Shown here: in pieces, positions 21,608-32,872 of the stretch
Layout of the letters: the number at the start of each line of letters is the position of its first letter
Numbering within the stretch: the first letter of the stretch is position 1
Assembly (NCBI GenBank): GCA_017165825.1
Contig: CM029384.1
Location: 18,475,067-18,539,066, forward strand
Direction of reading: 5' to 3'
DNA: 64,000 bases
Source: Hepsetus odoe
Taxonomy: Eukaryota > Chordata > Actinopteri > Characiformes > Hepsetidae
Program-made: the position numbers and the translations under genes
The notes under the pieces: model-generated
The model's input: the letters and a program-made list of their open reading frames with translations, nothing else
What the model was told of the DNA's origin: nothing
Database searches by the model: none

Positions 21608-21830
21608 CAGCCATCCATTTTCTGCTGCTTGTCCCAAATGGGGCCACGGGGGAGTGCTGGAGTCCAACCCAGCGCACACAGGGCGAAGGACGGGAGACAC
21701 ACCCTCGACAGGTCGCCAGCCCATCGCAGGGAGGAGCGAGACGGGGACGGCACCTTGCTCAAGGGTACCTCGGGGCAACCTATTGGGAAGGGGTTCAAAC
21801 CCCTGATCCTCCGATCATGTCTCTTATCTC
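21608..21830 (-). mobile_element. Composite tRNA-derived SINE
   Basis: The inverted tail module (CCATCCATTTTCTGCTGC to GACAGGTCGCCAGCCC) is followed by the inverted body (GGTACCTCGGGGCAACC) and a B-box region (GGTTCAAACCCC). The A box is lost at the 5' end. Confidence 0.85.
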
Positions 21831-22166
21831 TTATCTGATTGTCTTTCATCCTTTCAGATGTAGACTAGATCTTATTCTTTCAGTTGTTGTTTTCCTGAAA
21901 AATGTATGAAAAAGTATTTGAAAATGTAATATTCATTCAGATTTAGTCCACCTTTTTGTGAATTAGCTTCTCACACTGAACAATAAAAAAATGCAAACTT
22001 TCATTGAAATACATTAATTTATGAAAAGAAAATATATTTTATCCATAAATAATTATATTCACCATAAACAAACTCCTGCATTTAATATTTCTAAAACCTC
22101 CTTTTATGGGGATTAGAATGAATAGCAGGGCCTCATGGGACATTTTCTATTACATAATTTATCCAA

Positions 22167-22168
<2 letters not shown>

Positions 22169-22234
<66 letters not shown>
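22169..22234. repeat. (TA)n microsatellite
   Basis: A nearly pure TA run of about 65 bp. Its repetitive ORFs are artefacts. Confidence 0.97.
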
Positions 22235-22239
<5 letters not shown>

Positions 22240-22821
22240 ATCACTGAGCTCATTCTTAGTGCTTTGTGGGTCAGAGCTGAATTTATGTTTTCTCTGTTAA
22301 GGCAAGCTGCCCAGAACAAGTAACAAAGCATCAGAACCCATGTCTTCCAACAATTCCTTTGAAATTAGTCCATAGAACATTATCCAAAAGTGTTAGAGGT
22401 ACTCAAGCTGTGCTTTGGGGAAATGCATCAGTGGTTTTTGAACTGCCACTCTCCCATGGATACCATTTTTGCCCAGACTCCTCAAACAGGTTTTAAACCT
22501 TCTTGGAGTAATTTTGAGTAAATTGTCAGGTCTTCAGGAATTTTTGGCCAATTGAGGTTTAATGTGTTATTTGAGCTTTTAGGGAACTTTACATTGCTGA
22601 AAAAGTTGTTTTTGAGTTATTTCTGAATTAAACAGGGCTAGCCAAATGTTTTAAAATGCAGTTAAATGGCAGATTAAGTGAGTAAGGGGGCAATTAATTT
22701 TTTCAAATGGGTGATACAGGTGTTTATCATTTAATTTAGAACTGTTCAATGTACTCTGTTATACAGTGCCTTGCAAAAGAATTCACCCCCCCTTAGCTTT
22801 TTTACCTATTTTGTTACATTC

Positions 22822-23073
22822 TGTCATGTTGAGGGAAAAACGAGTCGCAAGTGCACGGTGGCGATCTCGGAGGTTTATTAGATAACCAAACTCTGTAGGG
22901 ATACAAAAACAAAGGTGAGCCACAACATTGAACAGGCGAGTCTGGGTCGGTCTGGAACTCCTTAAATACTTATCCAGCCAGGTGCGAGGGATTGGGTGGT
23001 GATGATTGGGTGTGTTGGAAAACACGGTCAGAATTCTGGTGACCGGGACCGAGGCTTGGTGTGAACGGTGACA
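22822..23073 (-). repeat. Solo LTR (second family) inside Tc1
   Basis: TGTCATG...GTGACA, 252 bp, flanked by perfect CATTC duplications (22,817-22,821 and 23,074-23,078). On the minus strand it has a TATTTAAGG promoter-like site and AATAAACC. The general layout resembles the LTRs at 27,484 and 35,815 (CGCACCTGG, TTTAAGG, CTCGCCTGTTCA). Confidence 0.9.
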
Positions 23074-23424
23074 CATTCCAACCTGTAATTTAAATGTTTC
23101 TTAATTTTATTTTATGTGATGGTTCTGCACAAAATAGTCTAAGTTGGTGAAATGAAATGAGAAAAATATATATTAAAAAAATACATTTTTTAAATAAAAA
23201 ACTGAAAATTGGCATGCACATTTGCATTCACCTCCTTTGCCATGAAGCCCCTAAAAAGTCCTGGTGCAACCAATTACCTTCAAAAATCACATAACTAGTG
23301 AAATGAAGTCTACCTGTGTGCAATCTAAGCGTCACATGATCTGCCAGTATAAACACACCTTCTCTGAAAGGCCCCAGAGGCTGCAACACCAGTAAGCAAG
23401 AGGCAGCACACCATGAAGACCAAG

Positions 23425-24220
23425 GAGCTCTCCAAACAAGTTGTTGAGAAGTACAAATTCACCATCTTCAAATGGAAAGAACATGGTACTACAACGAATC
23501 TGTCAAGAGAGGACCACCCACCAAAACTCTCAGACCATGCAAGGAGGGCATTAATCAGAGAGGCAGCATAGAGACCAGAGGTCACCCTGAAGGAGTTGCA
23601 GAGTTCCACAGCAGAGACTGAAGTATCTGTCCATAGGACCACAATAAGCCACACACTCCACAGAGCCGGGCTTTATTGAAGAGTGGCCAGAAAAAAGACA
23701 TTACTTAATGTTAAAAATAAGAAGGCACATTCTGAGTTTGCCAAAAGGCATGTGGGCGACTCTCCAAATGTATGGAGGAAGATGCTCTGGTCAGATGAGA
23801 CAAAAATTGAACTTTTCTGCCACCAAAGAAAATGCTACATCTGGTGCAATCCCAAGATGTCCCATCACCCCAAGAACACCATCACCATAGTGAAACATGC
23901 TGTGGGTATATTTTTCAGCAGTAGGGACTGGGAAACTGGTCTGAGTCGAGGGAAAGAAGGATGGTGCTAAATACAGGGATACTCTTTAGCAAAACCTGTG
24001 TCAGTCAGCCTGTGATTTGAGACTGGAACAGAGGTTCACCTTCCAGTAGGACAATGACCCGAAGCATACTGCTAAAGCAACACTCGAGTGGTTTACGGGG
24101 AAACATTTGAATGGGTTGGAATGGCCTAGTCAAGTTCCAGACCTCAATCCAATTGAGAATCTGTTGTCAGATTGAAGATTGCTGTTCACAAGTGAAAACC
24201 AACCAATATGAAGGAGCTTA
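23425..24220 (+). pseudogene. Tc1-like transposase pseudogene
   Basis: Cut-and-paste DDE transposase of the Tc1/mariner superfamily. Recognisable pieces are the LSKQVVEKYK start, a KWKEHGTT linker, AKRHVGDSPNVW, and SDETKIELF with the first catalytic Asp. The region after the second Asp (CAGTAGGACAATGACCC, 24,043-24,059, reading QxDNDP) and the site of the third acidic residue are also visible. There are several in-frame stops and shifts, and part of the N-terminal DNA-binding domain is deleted. It cannot be functional. Confidence 0.85.
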
Positions 24221-24240
24221 TAGTTAGTTTTGGCAGTGAT

Positions 24241-25080
24241 GTAATAAACCTTCTTTTGTATCCTGTTGTTGTCAGCTTTTTTCTTGGTAATGACTTTTTT
24301 TATAGCTTCTTATATTAAAGACATTCTACTCATTTTTGTATCCAAGATAAATAGTAAATGAACAATAATCAAAAATGAACATTAAATAATTCATTTATTA
24401 TTGAAAAACAAAATTGCAGAAGTAACAACAAAACTGAATTTAAATTAAAGATAAATGAAGCACTTAGTAAGTCGGTGATAACACTGTGTCTTAGTTAACT
24501 GCTAACAGAGCATGGAAGAAAAGAGCATGAGTAGTTCATGTATCTGATGTATCTGTAGTCATGATGTATCTGAAAATGTCTGGTGTGAGAGCAGAGGATG
24601 TTTCATTAGATCAACAACAGAGGGCACTAGAGGATAAGATGTGAAGTGCAGAAAGAACAGTGGCAAAATATTTCCCGCAAAATATAGAACTATATTTCAG
24701 TTTAAAGTTACTTGAACTAAATACCCAGAATGCAGGTGATCACACACACCTCAGTATAAGTGTAAAGGAACTTTGACTGAACTGGTTTAAATTCTTTCTG
24801 TTTAGAGGTTAGACTTTTAGCTGATTTTTATAAACCTCTGAATATAATTTCCACTATTTGTCCATCAGATATATATTATAGATACATTTTTAATAAGGCT
24901 GCTGGTTGATGTCTGATTGATCTGTCTCAGTGGTCAGAGTTTAATCCAGCTCCCTCTGTTACAGAATCCTTTACAGTGAGGGTTATAACAGCTGGAAACA
25001 GCAGGAAGTAAATCTTGGCTACTTAATTGTTGAATCATATGAAAGAAAATGAAACAGCAGAATTTAACACTTGGGAATAC
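24241..25080. other. No recognisable gene
   Basis: AT-rich sequence without convincing ORFs or element ends. Confidence 0.5.
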
Positions 25081-25084
25081 TTAC

Positions 25085-25385
25085 TGAATTTAAATACTTG
25101 GGATCAACAGTTCAGAGAAACAGCGAGTGTGGAAACAGGTGGATCCAGGTGGTGGAGCTGGAGGTGTCAAAGTTATTTGGACTGTGCAGTGAAGAGATTA
25201 TATTGAGAGAAGGTTGTTGAAGATGGAGCTGCCAAGAAAGAGGAAGTTTATGGATGTGGTGAGAGAGGACATGCAGACAGTTGGAGTGAAAGAGGAAGAT
25301 GCAGAGGACCAGAAGAAATGGAAACTGCTGATCTGCTGTAGTGACCCCTAAATTGGAGCAGCCAGAATAAGAAGATATTACATTT
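25085..25385 (+). mobile_element. RTE-type LINE 3' fragment
   Basis: AAATACTTGGGATCAACAGTTCAG reads as the conserved FKYLGSTVQ motif of RTE reverse transcriptases. The end CTGATCTGCTGTAGTGACCC and GAAGAAGAT-like tail match the 3' end of such elements. The same sequence recurs at 31,844-32,090. It is internally deleted. Confidence 0.75.
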
Positions 25386-25975
25386 AAATTTATAAATCTA
25401 AAGAAAAAAACCAAACCCATTCAAACTAAAATAAAACTAATTTAGGAATATTTAGTAATCAATCAGGAAAATTAGTAATGGAGAGGCAGAGGAATGTGAG
25501 TAACATGTGAGTTCTGTTCTGTAATTTTTATATTTCTCTCATATCATAGTCCAGCAGCTAACTGTTCAAACAAACTAGAGACTCTGTTTAAACTGTGTGA
25601 TGCTTTCAGGGTTAAATTTAAACACAAAAATAGAAATATCTATTCTAGGCTCAGTTTTACATTTTTCAATATTTTTTTGTAATTGATTCATAGGCAGAAA
25701 TGCATATTTTCACTGCAGCAGGAAATAAATTATAAGTAGAAGATTCTTTTTTACTAATTAAAAATAAACATTTAACATTAAAATGTATTTCTACTTAAAA
25801 CCTTCTAAAAAGGAAGATGTTATTAAAGAGAGAAACTTTCTGCCTGTGTAATATTATATTGAGATAAACTGTAACAGTGAGATGGACTGGAGGTGGATGT
25901 ATGTCTTTTTACTGGAATTCAGTTTTTCACACTGGTTTGAATTTTTTATATTGTAGTGACTCTACATGACAGATA
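25386..25975. other. No recognisable gene
   Basis: AT-rich, no supported feature. Confidence 0.5.
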
Positions 25976-26190
25976 TTTAAAAGTGAAAGTGACAACCCTT
26001 GTCATTGCAAGGTCACAGCACACAGTGAAACAAAATTGGACCTCTGCAAACACTGTGCAGCTATTGAAAGTGCCCAGGGAGCAGTGACGGTACCTTGCTT
26101 AAAGGTACCTCAGGGCAAGCTACTGGTGAGGGAATCAAACCCACAATCTTCTGATGCTAGGGCAACTCTAGGCCACCGCTGCCCCACATA
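25976..26190 (-). mobile_element. tRNA-derived SINE
   Basis: Inverted: tail AAAGTGAAAGTGACAACC, body GGTACCTTGCTTAAAGGTACC, B box GGGTTTGATTCC, A box GGTGGCCTAGAGTTG. Nearly full length. Confidence 0.88.
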
Positions 26191-26749
26191 GCTATCTATA
26201 TCTTTTATATCTATTTATATCTATCTGTAACATCATGATGTAAATCTAGCGTGCTCTGTTCATCCAGCAGTGGGATGAGAAATAGTCTGCTGGATAACAC
26301 TGGGTGAATGTGAGACATGAATGAGCTGAAGAAAGAGATAAATAAATATAAAATAAGGATAAAATGCTGCCCTTTCCAATACATTTCACGTTTCACATTT
26401 TTGGAGAACATGCAAAGTTTTTGAGCAAATTACTGAAGCTGTTCTGAAAGCTCGGCAACAAAATTACATGACCGACCATGAACTGATTCATGAGATTTTA
26501 GTAGTTTAAAGATTTAAACAGTTTTACTTTTGTAATCATGATGAAAAGGTTTAAGATGGATGGATGGATGAAAACTCATATTTCTAAAGCAAAATTGTAT
26601 TCTCTTCATAAACAAAACAATCAACTAAATTTGCAAATGTTTACAGAACATCCCACAGACAATCTGCAATTCTCCACCTGCACTCCTTCCAGTTTGACAA
26701 ATTTCCTTTTTTTTTTTTTCATAGATTTACTTCTAGTTTACCTTCATCA

Positions 26750-27345
26750 ACAGAATACAGTACACTCCAAAGTTACAGGCACCCTTGCTAAAAGCGGTTG
26801 AAAAGGCATACCTTTAAAATTTTGTTTATTATATTAAAAAAAAAGAAAGCAAACTGTTTGTAAAATACACCAGAAAGAAACCTTTACTAACTTTTTGCCA
26901 CCTCTGTTGGATCAGGGTGTCATGGCCAAAACTTGAGTCAAAAATGTTGCTCTTTGATCCAAATGTTTAATATGAATTTGAAATAGAAATATAGATGGAT
27001 CCAGAGAAAAGCAGCTAATATCAAGTGTTAAATGTGGTGGAGGATCTATGATTCTGGGAGGATGTTTCTCAAACAAAGGCCCTGATATTATTTATTTAGT
27101 CAAAATTAGATTAATACTTAAAGATGGATATTAGAATATTGAACTGTTTGACATGTTTGATGACTAAAACAAATAAAACCCCTTTCTCTCGACAAACATG
27201 GTGCACTTACTTGATCCAGATGTGTGCTGGAACAAGGAGCTGCAGGAGATCTGTTCTGTGTGTCTACTGGAAGAAAGCTTTCCAGCACCACTCAGATCAT
27301 TTAATACATCTACAACTACCAACACAATCCAAGAACTATTAATTA
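26750..27345 (+). mobile_element. Decayed Tc1/mariner-like element
   Basis: It starts near ACAGTACACTCCAAAGTTACAGGC, a Tc1-type terminal sequence. At about 27,030-27,085 it encodes VKCGGGSMILGGCF-like sequence, matching the conserved GGGSxMVWGCF block around the second half of a Tc1 transposase. It is a different subfamily from the 22.8-kb copy and heavily mutated. Confidence 0.65.
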
Positions 27346-27369
27346 ATTTTTTTAAAAATTAAAAATTAA

Positions 27370-28340
27370 TTTTCATAAAACCTTGACATTTTAGGTTCAT
27401 TGCTTCATCTGATCCTGGGTTGTTATGCTGCTTTGGAATCAGTCCTGCTTCATAATCTCCTGAAAATTAGGCCTCTTCCTTGGTGTCACGGTGACCACTG
27501 AACCCCAGCCATTGCGACAGTCCCAGTCCCAATTCTGAGCCGGAGTTTCTATCCGACCCTCACTGATCACACCCAATCCCCCGCACCTGGTCTGCCAGGC
27601 ATTTAAGGTTTGCCAGCCTGACACAGTCTCGCCTGTTCACTGGTTTGTGTCTGTTTAGCTTAGTTTCTTGGGACATTTGTGTTGATCAGATTAATGAACC
27701 CTGAAGTCTGCCATGCACTTGTGCCTCTCTTGCCTTGTAAGCATGACACTTGGATTGTACTGCAGACACCAGCGAATCAGATTGCAGCATTCTGAGAAAA
27801 GTGATGAAAGAGAGATGCTACTCTGTGAATTTCCAAAATTCTACAATGAAAAATACAGTGTTAGGAACTAATACATTTAGAGACATCTGCCTCTTCAAAT
27901 TCTATTCTGCCTACTAACGTCAAAGATTTATAATTTTGGTCCCTGATCCATTCACCACATCAACAGTTAACAGACCATTAGTGCTCTTCAGCTATGAAAG
28001 TATGTAGCTGCCTCATATAATTTAACAATGTTTTATAAATTTAAAACCTTTACTTAACTTTTCAGCCTTGAATGAGGAATCAGTTTTATTCACACATAGA
28101 GAAAATAACAGTAGACAAAACATTAGTGCCCTTTAACTGAGAAAGCATGCAAATGTTTCACACAAATTTACTATATTTAAATAATTTTAAAAGAATACTT
28201 ATCATTTCATCTTTTTAATCCTCAGAGTGTGGACTCAGGTTTATTCCAACATGCAGAGAATAACAGTAGCCAGAACATCAGTGTCCTTCATCTGAGAATA
28301 TGTGTAATTAGCTATCAAAATTTTTTCATACTAAATGTTA
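27370..28340 (+). repeat. Segmental duplication (copy 2), with LTR insertion
   Basis: The sequence collinear with 663-900 resumes on both sides of the LTR at 27,484-27,748. After the TTTATAATTTTGG landmark it continues into about three units of the ACATTAGTG tandem repeat (27,960-28,340), as in copy 1. The SINE at 980-1161 in copy 1 is absent here, so each copy has its own later insertion. Confidence 0.8.
27484..27748 (+). repeat. Solo LTR (second family)
   Basis: TGTCACGG...CATGACA, 265 bp, with the perfect target duplication CTTGG (27,479-27,483 and 27,749-27,753). Copy 1 of the host block carries CTTGG only once at the matching position, which gives an empty-site comparison inside the same window. 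Confidence 0.95.
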
Positions 28341-28398
28341 CATTTAAAAGACTTATCAGGTCTTTCTTTAGTGCACTCACATTCACTTTGTGTTAGAG

Positions 28399-28552
28399 TC
28401 AGTCAGTCAGTCATTTTCTGCCGCTTGTCCCAAACGGGGTCGCGGGGGAGTGCTGGAGTCCATCCCAGCTCACACAGGAGGAAGGACTGGGGGGACACCC
28501 TGGACAGGTCACCCAACACAGGGAGGAGCGTGACGGGGACGGCACCTTGCTT
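28399..28552 (-). mobile_element. Composite SINE, 5'-truncated
   Basis: Inverted tail module from AGTCAGTCATTTTCTGCCGC to GGACGGCACCTTGC, flanked by the target duplication TTTGTGTTAGAGT. It lacks the head. Confidence 0.88.
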
Positions 28553-28679
28553 TGTGTTAGAGTTTTATTTCTTAATGTCAGAATCTGAGTGACTGCCAGA
28601 AAACTTTTACTTTGTGGTTTTAACTATAAAGAGAGACTACTATGGTTCAAACCACACAAACAGTGTATTCATGTTATTG

Positions 28680-29070
28680 GGAGGTAATGCATTTTTATTT
28701 GGAGGGCGTGTTGTTTTTTGGGCAGGGAAGGTCCGGAAACTTAGAACAATTTAAAAAATAATTTTCACTCATTTCTTTAATATCAAATATGGTTTATGTT
28801 CCATTGAACAAAATGTAATTCTTCAACAGGATAATTATCCCAAGCATTTTTAAAATTGTGCAAACTTGCTCTAGCCAGTCCAAAGAAAAGCAAAATGATC
28901 TGAGATTTATATCTTGGCCTCCCCAGTCTCCAGATTTTTCTCCCCCATTGAGTTTTCCAACATATTTGAAATGAGTGCCCAGAACATGCAAATGTTGTTC
29001 TGTGGGGTTTTGGATAGAGGTTATTTTCAGCAATTGCTGGAGAGAATACTGTAAGTGCATTAAGATGCAT
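28680..29070 (+). mobile_element. Tc1-like transposase fragment
   Basis: The plus strand encodes the C-terminal catalytic part of a Tc1-type transposase. 28,826-28,846 reads LQQDNYPKH with the second catalytic Asp, and 28,911-28,946 reads SWPPQSPDFSPIE, the conserved block carrying the third acidic residue. Upstream catalytic parts are missing and frames shift. Confidence 0.75.
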
Positions 29071-29169
29071 TACTTTAAAAGTACATTTTTACATTACAAT
29101 TCAAAAACAGTCATCCACTTGTTAAAATCATTTCTAAGATTTAAAAAAATCATCCATTGAATAAATCCT

Positions 29170-29600
29170 GCAGATTAATATGTTTCAGCCCGGCCGCCCC
29201 TCTGGGCAGTCGCAGGAGCTGACACTAGAGAACTGGCCATGGGCGGAGACACTGGTCAGCCGGCTGTGGACACCAGAGACAAAGCTGGCTAGAGGAGATC
29301 TGCCCCGTTATGGACCCCAGCAAGAGACTTTAGAGGGCAGCTGTCCTCCAGACCAACAGGGGGTGCTGTCTGCCTGTGTCTCCAGGAAGAAATCATTGGC
29401 GACCGGAGGTTAAGCATGCTCCAAAGTGGTAGCCACACCCCAACACTTGCGCTTCACTGCCAGCTACGAGCCCCAGCCAAGGGCTCAGGCTCACTGCAAG
29501 CACCGTCTGGCTCAGAGTCACAGGGGCTGCACAGGGAGGCTCAGGGGTTTTTGGAGATTGTCTGCTGTCTGCAGCTTCTTCCCACCTTTTTGGAGTGCAG
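29170..29600 (+). other. GC-rich block, unknown origin
   Basis: A compositionally distinct GC-rich stretch in an AT-rich region with two partly overlapping open frames (29,180-29,413 and 29,416-29,655). I recognise no domain. A retroelement or retrocopy fragment is possible. Confidence 0.3.
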
Positions 29601-29926
29601 GTTTGATAGTGTGGACATTCAATCTTTATTAGATCTATTAGATTTATTAGATTAAATTAGATTAGGCTGCTCTAGAACACTTGGTTGTTGAACCGTTACT
29701 ATAATATTACTATAAAATTGTTAGAACCCCTGCAGATCACCAAATCAAATTTTTAAAAGTCCAGTACGTTAAATACAGCAATTCACAATTTTGCGTCCCT
29801 TCAGCAGAGAGTGTTTTTAAAGTTCAGTGTAGATGTAATGACAGGATTTGTTTACTGGGTGAACACAGTGTAACTGCTAAAGTTCATCTGTGTACTGAAC
29901 ATCCTGCTCCACTGTGCTGTCTGCAG

Positions 29927-30100
29927 GAAGACTGCAAGTGGAGGATGGACACTCATTCTGTGTGCAGGAAGATTATACTGAAAACAAAAGCAGTGGATTT
30001 TGTCTTAATTATCTGAGACTTCACTCCATTATGGTCAGAGGTCATTGCCAGGGCTCAAGCCTTACTGTGTACAGGAGCAGAGTCACACTGAGAGAGACAG
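29927..30100 (+). CDS. Candidate orphan exon (174 bp, phase 1-1)
   Basis: A 58-codon open segment bounded by a strong acceptor (CACTGTGCTGTCTGCAG) and a strong donor (GAGACAG/GTGAGT), both phase 1. It contains four cysteines (in SFCVQ, GFCLNY, RGHCQG and upstream context). Phase 1 symmetry is typical of extracellular-module exons. It matches no family I can name, and I see no partner exon nearby. Confidence 0.3.
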
Positions 30101-30935
30101 GTGAGTTTGCCAACGTTTACTTTATTATTTATTTATTGTATTTTTCCTGAGAGAAAATGGCACAACTGTCTAAATGTTTAATTCTACAGTCTTCAGTGGC
30201 TCACATGACCTGGTGTCCCAAAGCATAATTTTCCTCTCCAAGTAGAATTGCCTCCATCATCACTCAGTTGTTTGCTGACATTGAAAAACTACTGCAGGTG
30301 GAGTTTGGTGGAACCTCTTGTTTCCTTTTACTTGAAGTGTATTAAGGTTTTCTGTGGTCTTGTGACGTTTCTGTATTGTGGAGCAAAGGTGTGAAGTAAT
30401 TGCACTTCCTTGGAACAAGGAATCACCCTAAAAAAGAAGATTCTTTATAGATAAACACACTGCGTCAGGATGGTGAAATGACATTGTGGTTATGGAGTGT
30501 AAGGCTTAGTAAACAGGCTTCATCTCCACAACAGATCACTCTTTTTTTTATTATTATTATATCATTAATTTAAACTGTTGACTGACTCACAATTCAGCTT
30601 GAGATTAAAAAACTAAATATAGTTGCACATAAAATAAATTTTACCAACACTATATAACAAGCTGAGAAAGTACCAGACTTTTCCAGAATAGAAAGTATTT
30701 TTGGGGCTGAACATGTGGGATCAAGAACACAGAGTAGAAGGTCAGTAGGAGAAAACGATACTCAGTGCTTCTCAACATCTAATTCTTACAAGGAAAAATT
30801 AAATTTCTTCACAAACAGAGATGTATCTATGATTGGATGGATCGATTTTTTTTGTTGTTGTATTGAATGGCCATTTAGGAACTTTTTAAACTAAAGTTTT
30901 ATGTGCAAATTGTAACAAACAGTTCCAATAAGTTT
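30101..30935. other. No recognisable gene
   Basis: Non-coding, AT-rich. No element ends seen. Confidence 0.45.
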
Positions 30936-30941
30936 AGTCAC

Positions 30942-31012
30942 TGTATTGGCTGGGAGTCGAACCCAAATCTCCCACTTGGGAAGTGAGAATTCTACCACTG
31001 AACCACCAACAC
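30942..31012 (-). tRNA. tRNA-Gly (anticodon CCC)
   Basis: The 71-nt minus-strand sequence folds into a full cloverleaf. The acceptor GTGTTGG pairs with CCAATAC (one G-U), followed by discriminator A. The D arm lies in GGTTCAGTGGTAGAA. The anticodon stem CTCAC/GTGGG has loop TTCCCAA (anticodon CCC), and the T arm is TTGGG-TTCGACT-CCCAG. A box (TGGTTCAGTGG) and B box (GGTTCGACTCC) are intact. It closely resembles vertebrate tRNA-Gly. I see no TTTT terminator within about 40 nt downstream, so transcription is uncertain. Confidence 0.8.
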
Positions 31013-31229
31013 TGGTAAGAATTATTGGTACATGTAAGTTAGTCTAACCATACTGAATATTGTAAGTTGGCGTCGACTTGGCAATTGAATTATTCAATTC
31101 ATGAAACTTTGAAGTATTTTTATTTTTTTTGCGAATCATTTTATCCCACAACAGTCAAGCACTTTTAACATTTTTCTCTGTTGAATGACCATTAAGCAAG
31201 TCTTTAAGAAGGAGGTTTTTATGTAAAGT

Positions 31230-31510
31230 TTTAAAAGGTTGAAAGACAGATCCAAAATTGGACATGTCTTTGCACAGCTGAGCACACTTGGATAAGAGCA
31301 CATTATTCTCCAGAACAACTTCCAATTGCTGATTACAGGGACAGTCTCCCTGGAGCTTCTTGGGGTTAAGAAATGTTTTACTTAAGAACAGACGTGAGAT
31401 TCCAACCTGAAACTTCTTGGTTCAAAGGCACGTATCCTACCACTGGACCATCGCCATCCTAAAACATGTTGTCAGTTGGTGACCAGGCAGCACTGCTCAC
31501 TTGCGGTGTT
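31230..31510 (-). repeat. tRNA-like SINE, related to the 33-kb satellite
   Basis: The minus strand starts with a tRNA-like head GATGGTCCAGTGGTAGGAT and a B-box-like GGTTGGAATC. The body includes AATTGGACATGTCTTT, which recurs in the satellite units at 33.2-35.1 kb. A second partial copy is at 35,080-35,310, and both share CAGGCAGCACTGCTCACTT. Confidence 0.55.
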
Positions 31511-31529
31511 TGTTTTGCAGGTACACTAA

Positions 31530-32105
31530 CCTGCATTTTAGGTAGAGGTTGGACTACATCAAGGATTCGTGCTGAGCTCATTCTTGTTTGCAATAATAAT
31601 GGACAGGTTGACAGACAAGGTTAGAAAGGAGTCTCCGTGGACGATGATGTTTGCTGATGATATTGTGATCTACAGTGAGAGCAAGGAGCAGCTTGAGGAG
31701 AACCTGAAGAGATGGAGATTTGCTCTAGAGAGGAAAGGAATGAAAGTGAGTAGGTCTAAGACAGAATATATGAGGTGTGAATAAAAGGGAGGAAAGTGGC
31801 GTGCTTAGGATGCAGGGAGTAGAGGTGACAAAGGTGGAGGAGTTTAAATATTTGGGATCAACAGTTCAGTGTAACGGCAAGTGTGGAAGAGAGGTTAAGA
31901 AGAGAGTGCAGGCAGGTTGGAATGGGTGGAGAACAGTGGCTGGAGTGATTTGTGACAGACGGGTATGAGCTAGAGTAAAATGGTTTACAGAACAGTAGTG
32001 AGACCAGCTATGGAACGAGGATGTTGAAGATGGAGCTGCCAGGAAGGAGGAAAAGAGGAAGACCGAAGAGGAGGTTTATGGACATGGTGAGAGAGGCCAT
32101 AGGCC
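31530..32105 (+). mobile_element. RTE-type LINE fragment
   Basis: A partial reverse transcriptase in two adjacent frames: LSSFLFAIIMDRL, then MMFADDIVIYSES with the catalytic Asp pair, ERKGMKVSRSKTEYM, then FKYLGSTVQCNG and AGWNGWRTVAGVICDRR. One frameshift or stop lies near 31,783. It is truncated at both ends and fused to an L2 fragment at about 32,105. The 25.1-kb fragment belongs to the same family. Confidence 0.88.
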
Positions 32106-32670
32106 ACAATGTTTTACTGCACAGATTAGAAAACCTGGTTGGTATAACAGGAACAGCCCTTTCCTGTTTAAATCATACTTGATCAATCGTTATCAGTTTG
32201 TAAGTGTAAGGGAAGAAACGTCAGTTCGTACAAAAGTTAGTTATGGAGTTCCGCAAGGCTCTGTCCATGGACCTTCATATTATACATGTTCCCTCTGGGT
32301 TCAGTTATCCAGAGACATAGAATCAGCTTTCACTGTTATGCTGATGACACACAATTATATATCTCAGCTAAACCTGAAGATGAACTCAAATTAAAAAAGT
32401 TTAAGGACTGGATAGGAGATATAAAAGAGTGGCTGTCACTCAATTTTCTTATGTTAAACTCTGAAAGACGGAAGTTCTTTTACTAGTTCACAAAAATTGC
32501 TAGAGACAAACTTTCAGGTTTAAAGATAGATTTTCCTAATTTTACAGTTAATCTTAAGCACTCTCTCAAAAGCCTGGACGTCACAATTGACTCGGATCTA
32601 GCTCTACACACATTATCAATTAAATAGTTTTCCTTCACCTTAGAAGTATTGCTAAACTTAGAAGTGCACT
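32106..32670 (+). pseudogene. L2/CR1-type reverse transcriptase fragment
   Basis: Frames encode FKSYLINRYQFVSV, SYGVPQGSV, HCYADDTQLYIS with the YADD catalytic core, and DWIGDIKEWLSLNFLMLN. It is broken by frameshifts and interrupted by two SINEs; about 33,120-33,180 resumes the same element (AATACCGATAGATGCATTTA, then TAGATTATTGTAATG). Its sequence differs from the 12.3-kb L2, so it is another subfamily. Confidence 0.85.
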
Positions 32671-32677
32671 CAAACTA

Positions 32678-32872
32678 GGGGGCAGCGGTGGCCTAGTGGT
32701 TAGGGAGTTGCCCCTGGATCAGAAGATTGTGGGTTCGATCCCCTCCCCAGTGGTTTGCCCTGAGGTACCCTTGAGCAAGGTACCATCCCTGTCACTGCTC
32801 CCCGGGCGCTTTCAATAGCTGCCCCCTGCTGCACGTGTGTGTGTGTATGGGTGAAATGCAGAGAACAGGGAC
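32678..32872 (+). mobile_element. tRNA-derived SINE, near full length
   Basis: GGGCAGCGGTGGCCTAGTGG (A box), GGGTTCGATCCC (B box), body GGTACCCTTGAGCAAGG, end at GGGTGAAATGCAGAG. The next SINE follows directly in the same orientation. Confidence 0.92.

Larger units (their letters stand above)
22764..24240 (+). mobile_element. Tc1-like DNA transposon, decayed
   Basis: It begins CAGTGCCTTGCAAAAG next to a TA, as in fish Tc1 elements of this type, and runs through the conserved non-coding segment (CTAAGTTGGTGAAATG) into a transposase-like region. The right terminal inverted repeat is not found, so the 3' end is lost. A solo LTR is inserted at 22,822-23,073. Confidence 0.85.

Noticed and set aside
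22135..22323. IYIYIY peptide ORFs
   Set aside because: Translation of a (TA)n microsatellite.
31341..31460. Second tRNA gene
   Set aside because: The minus strand has an A-box-like stretch, but the anticodon and T arms do not fold properly. It is treated as a SINE head.
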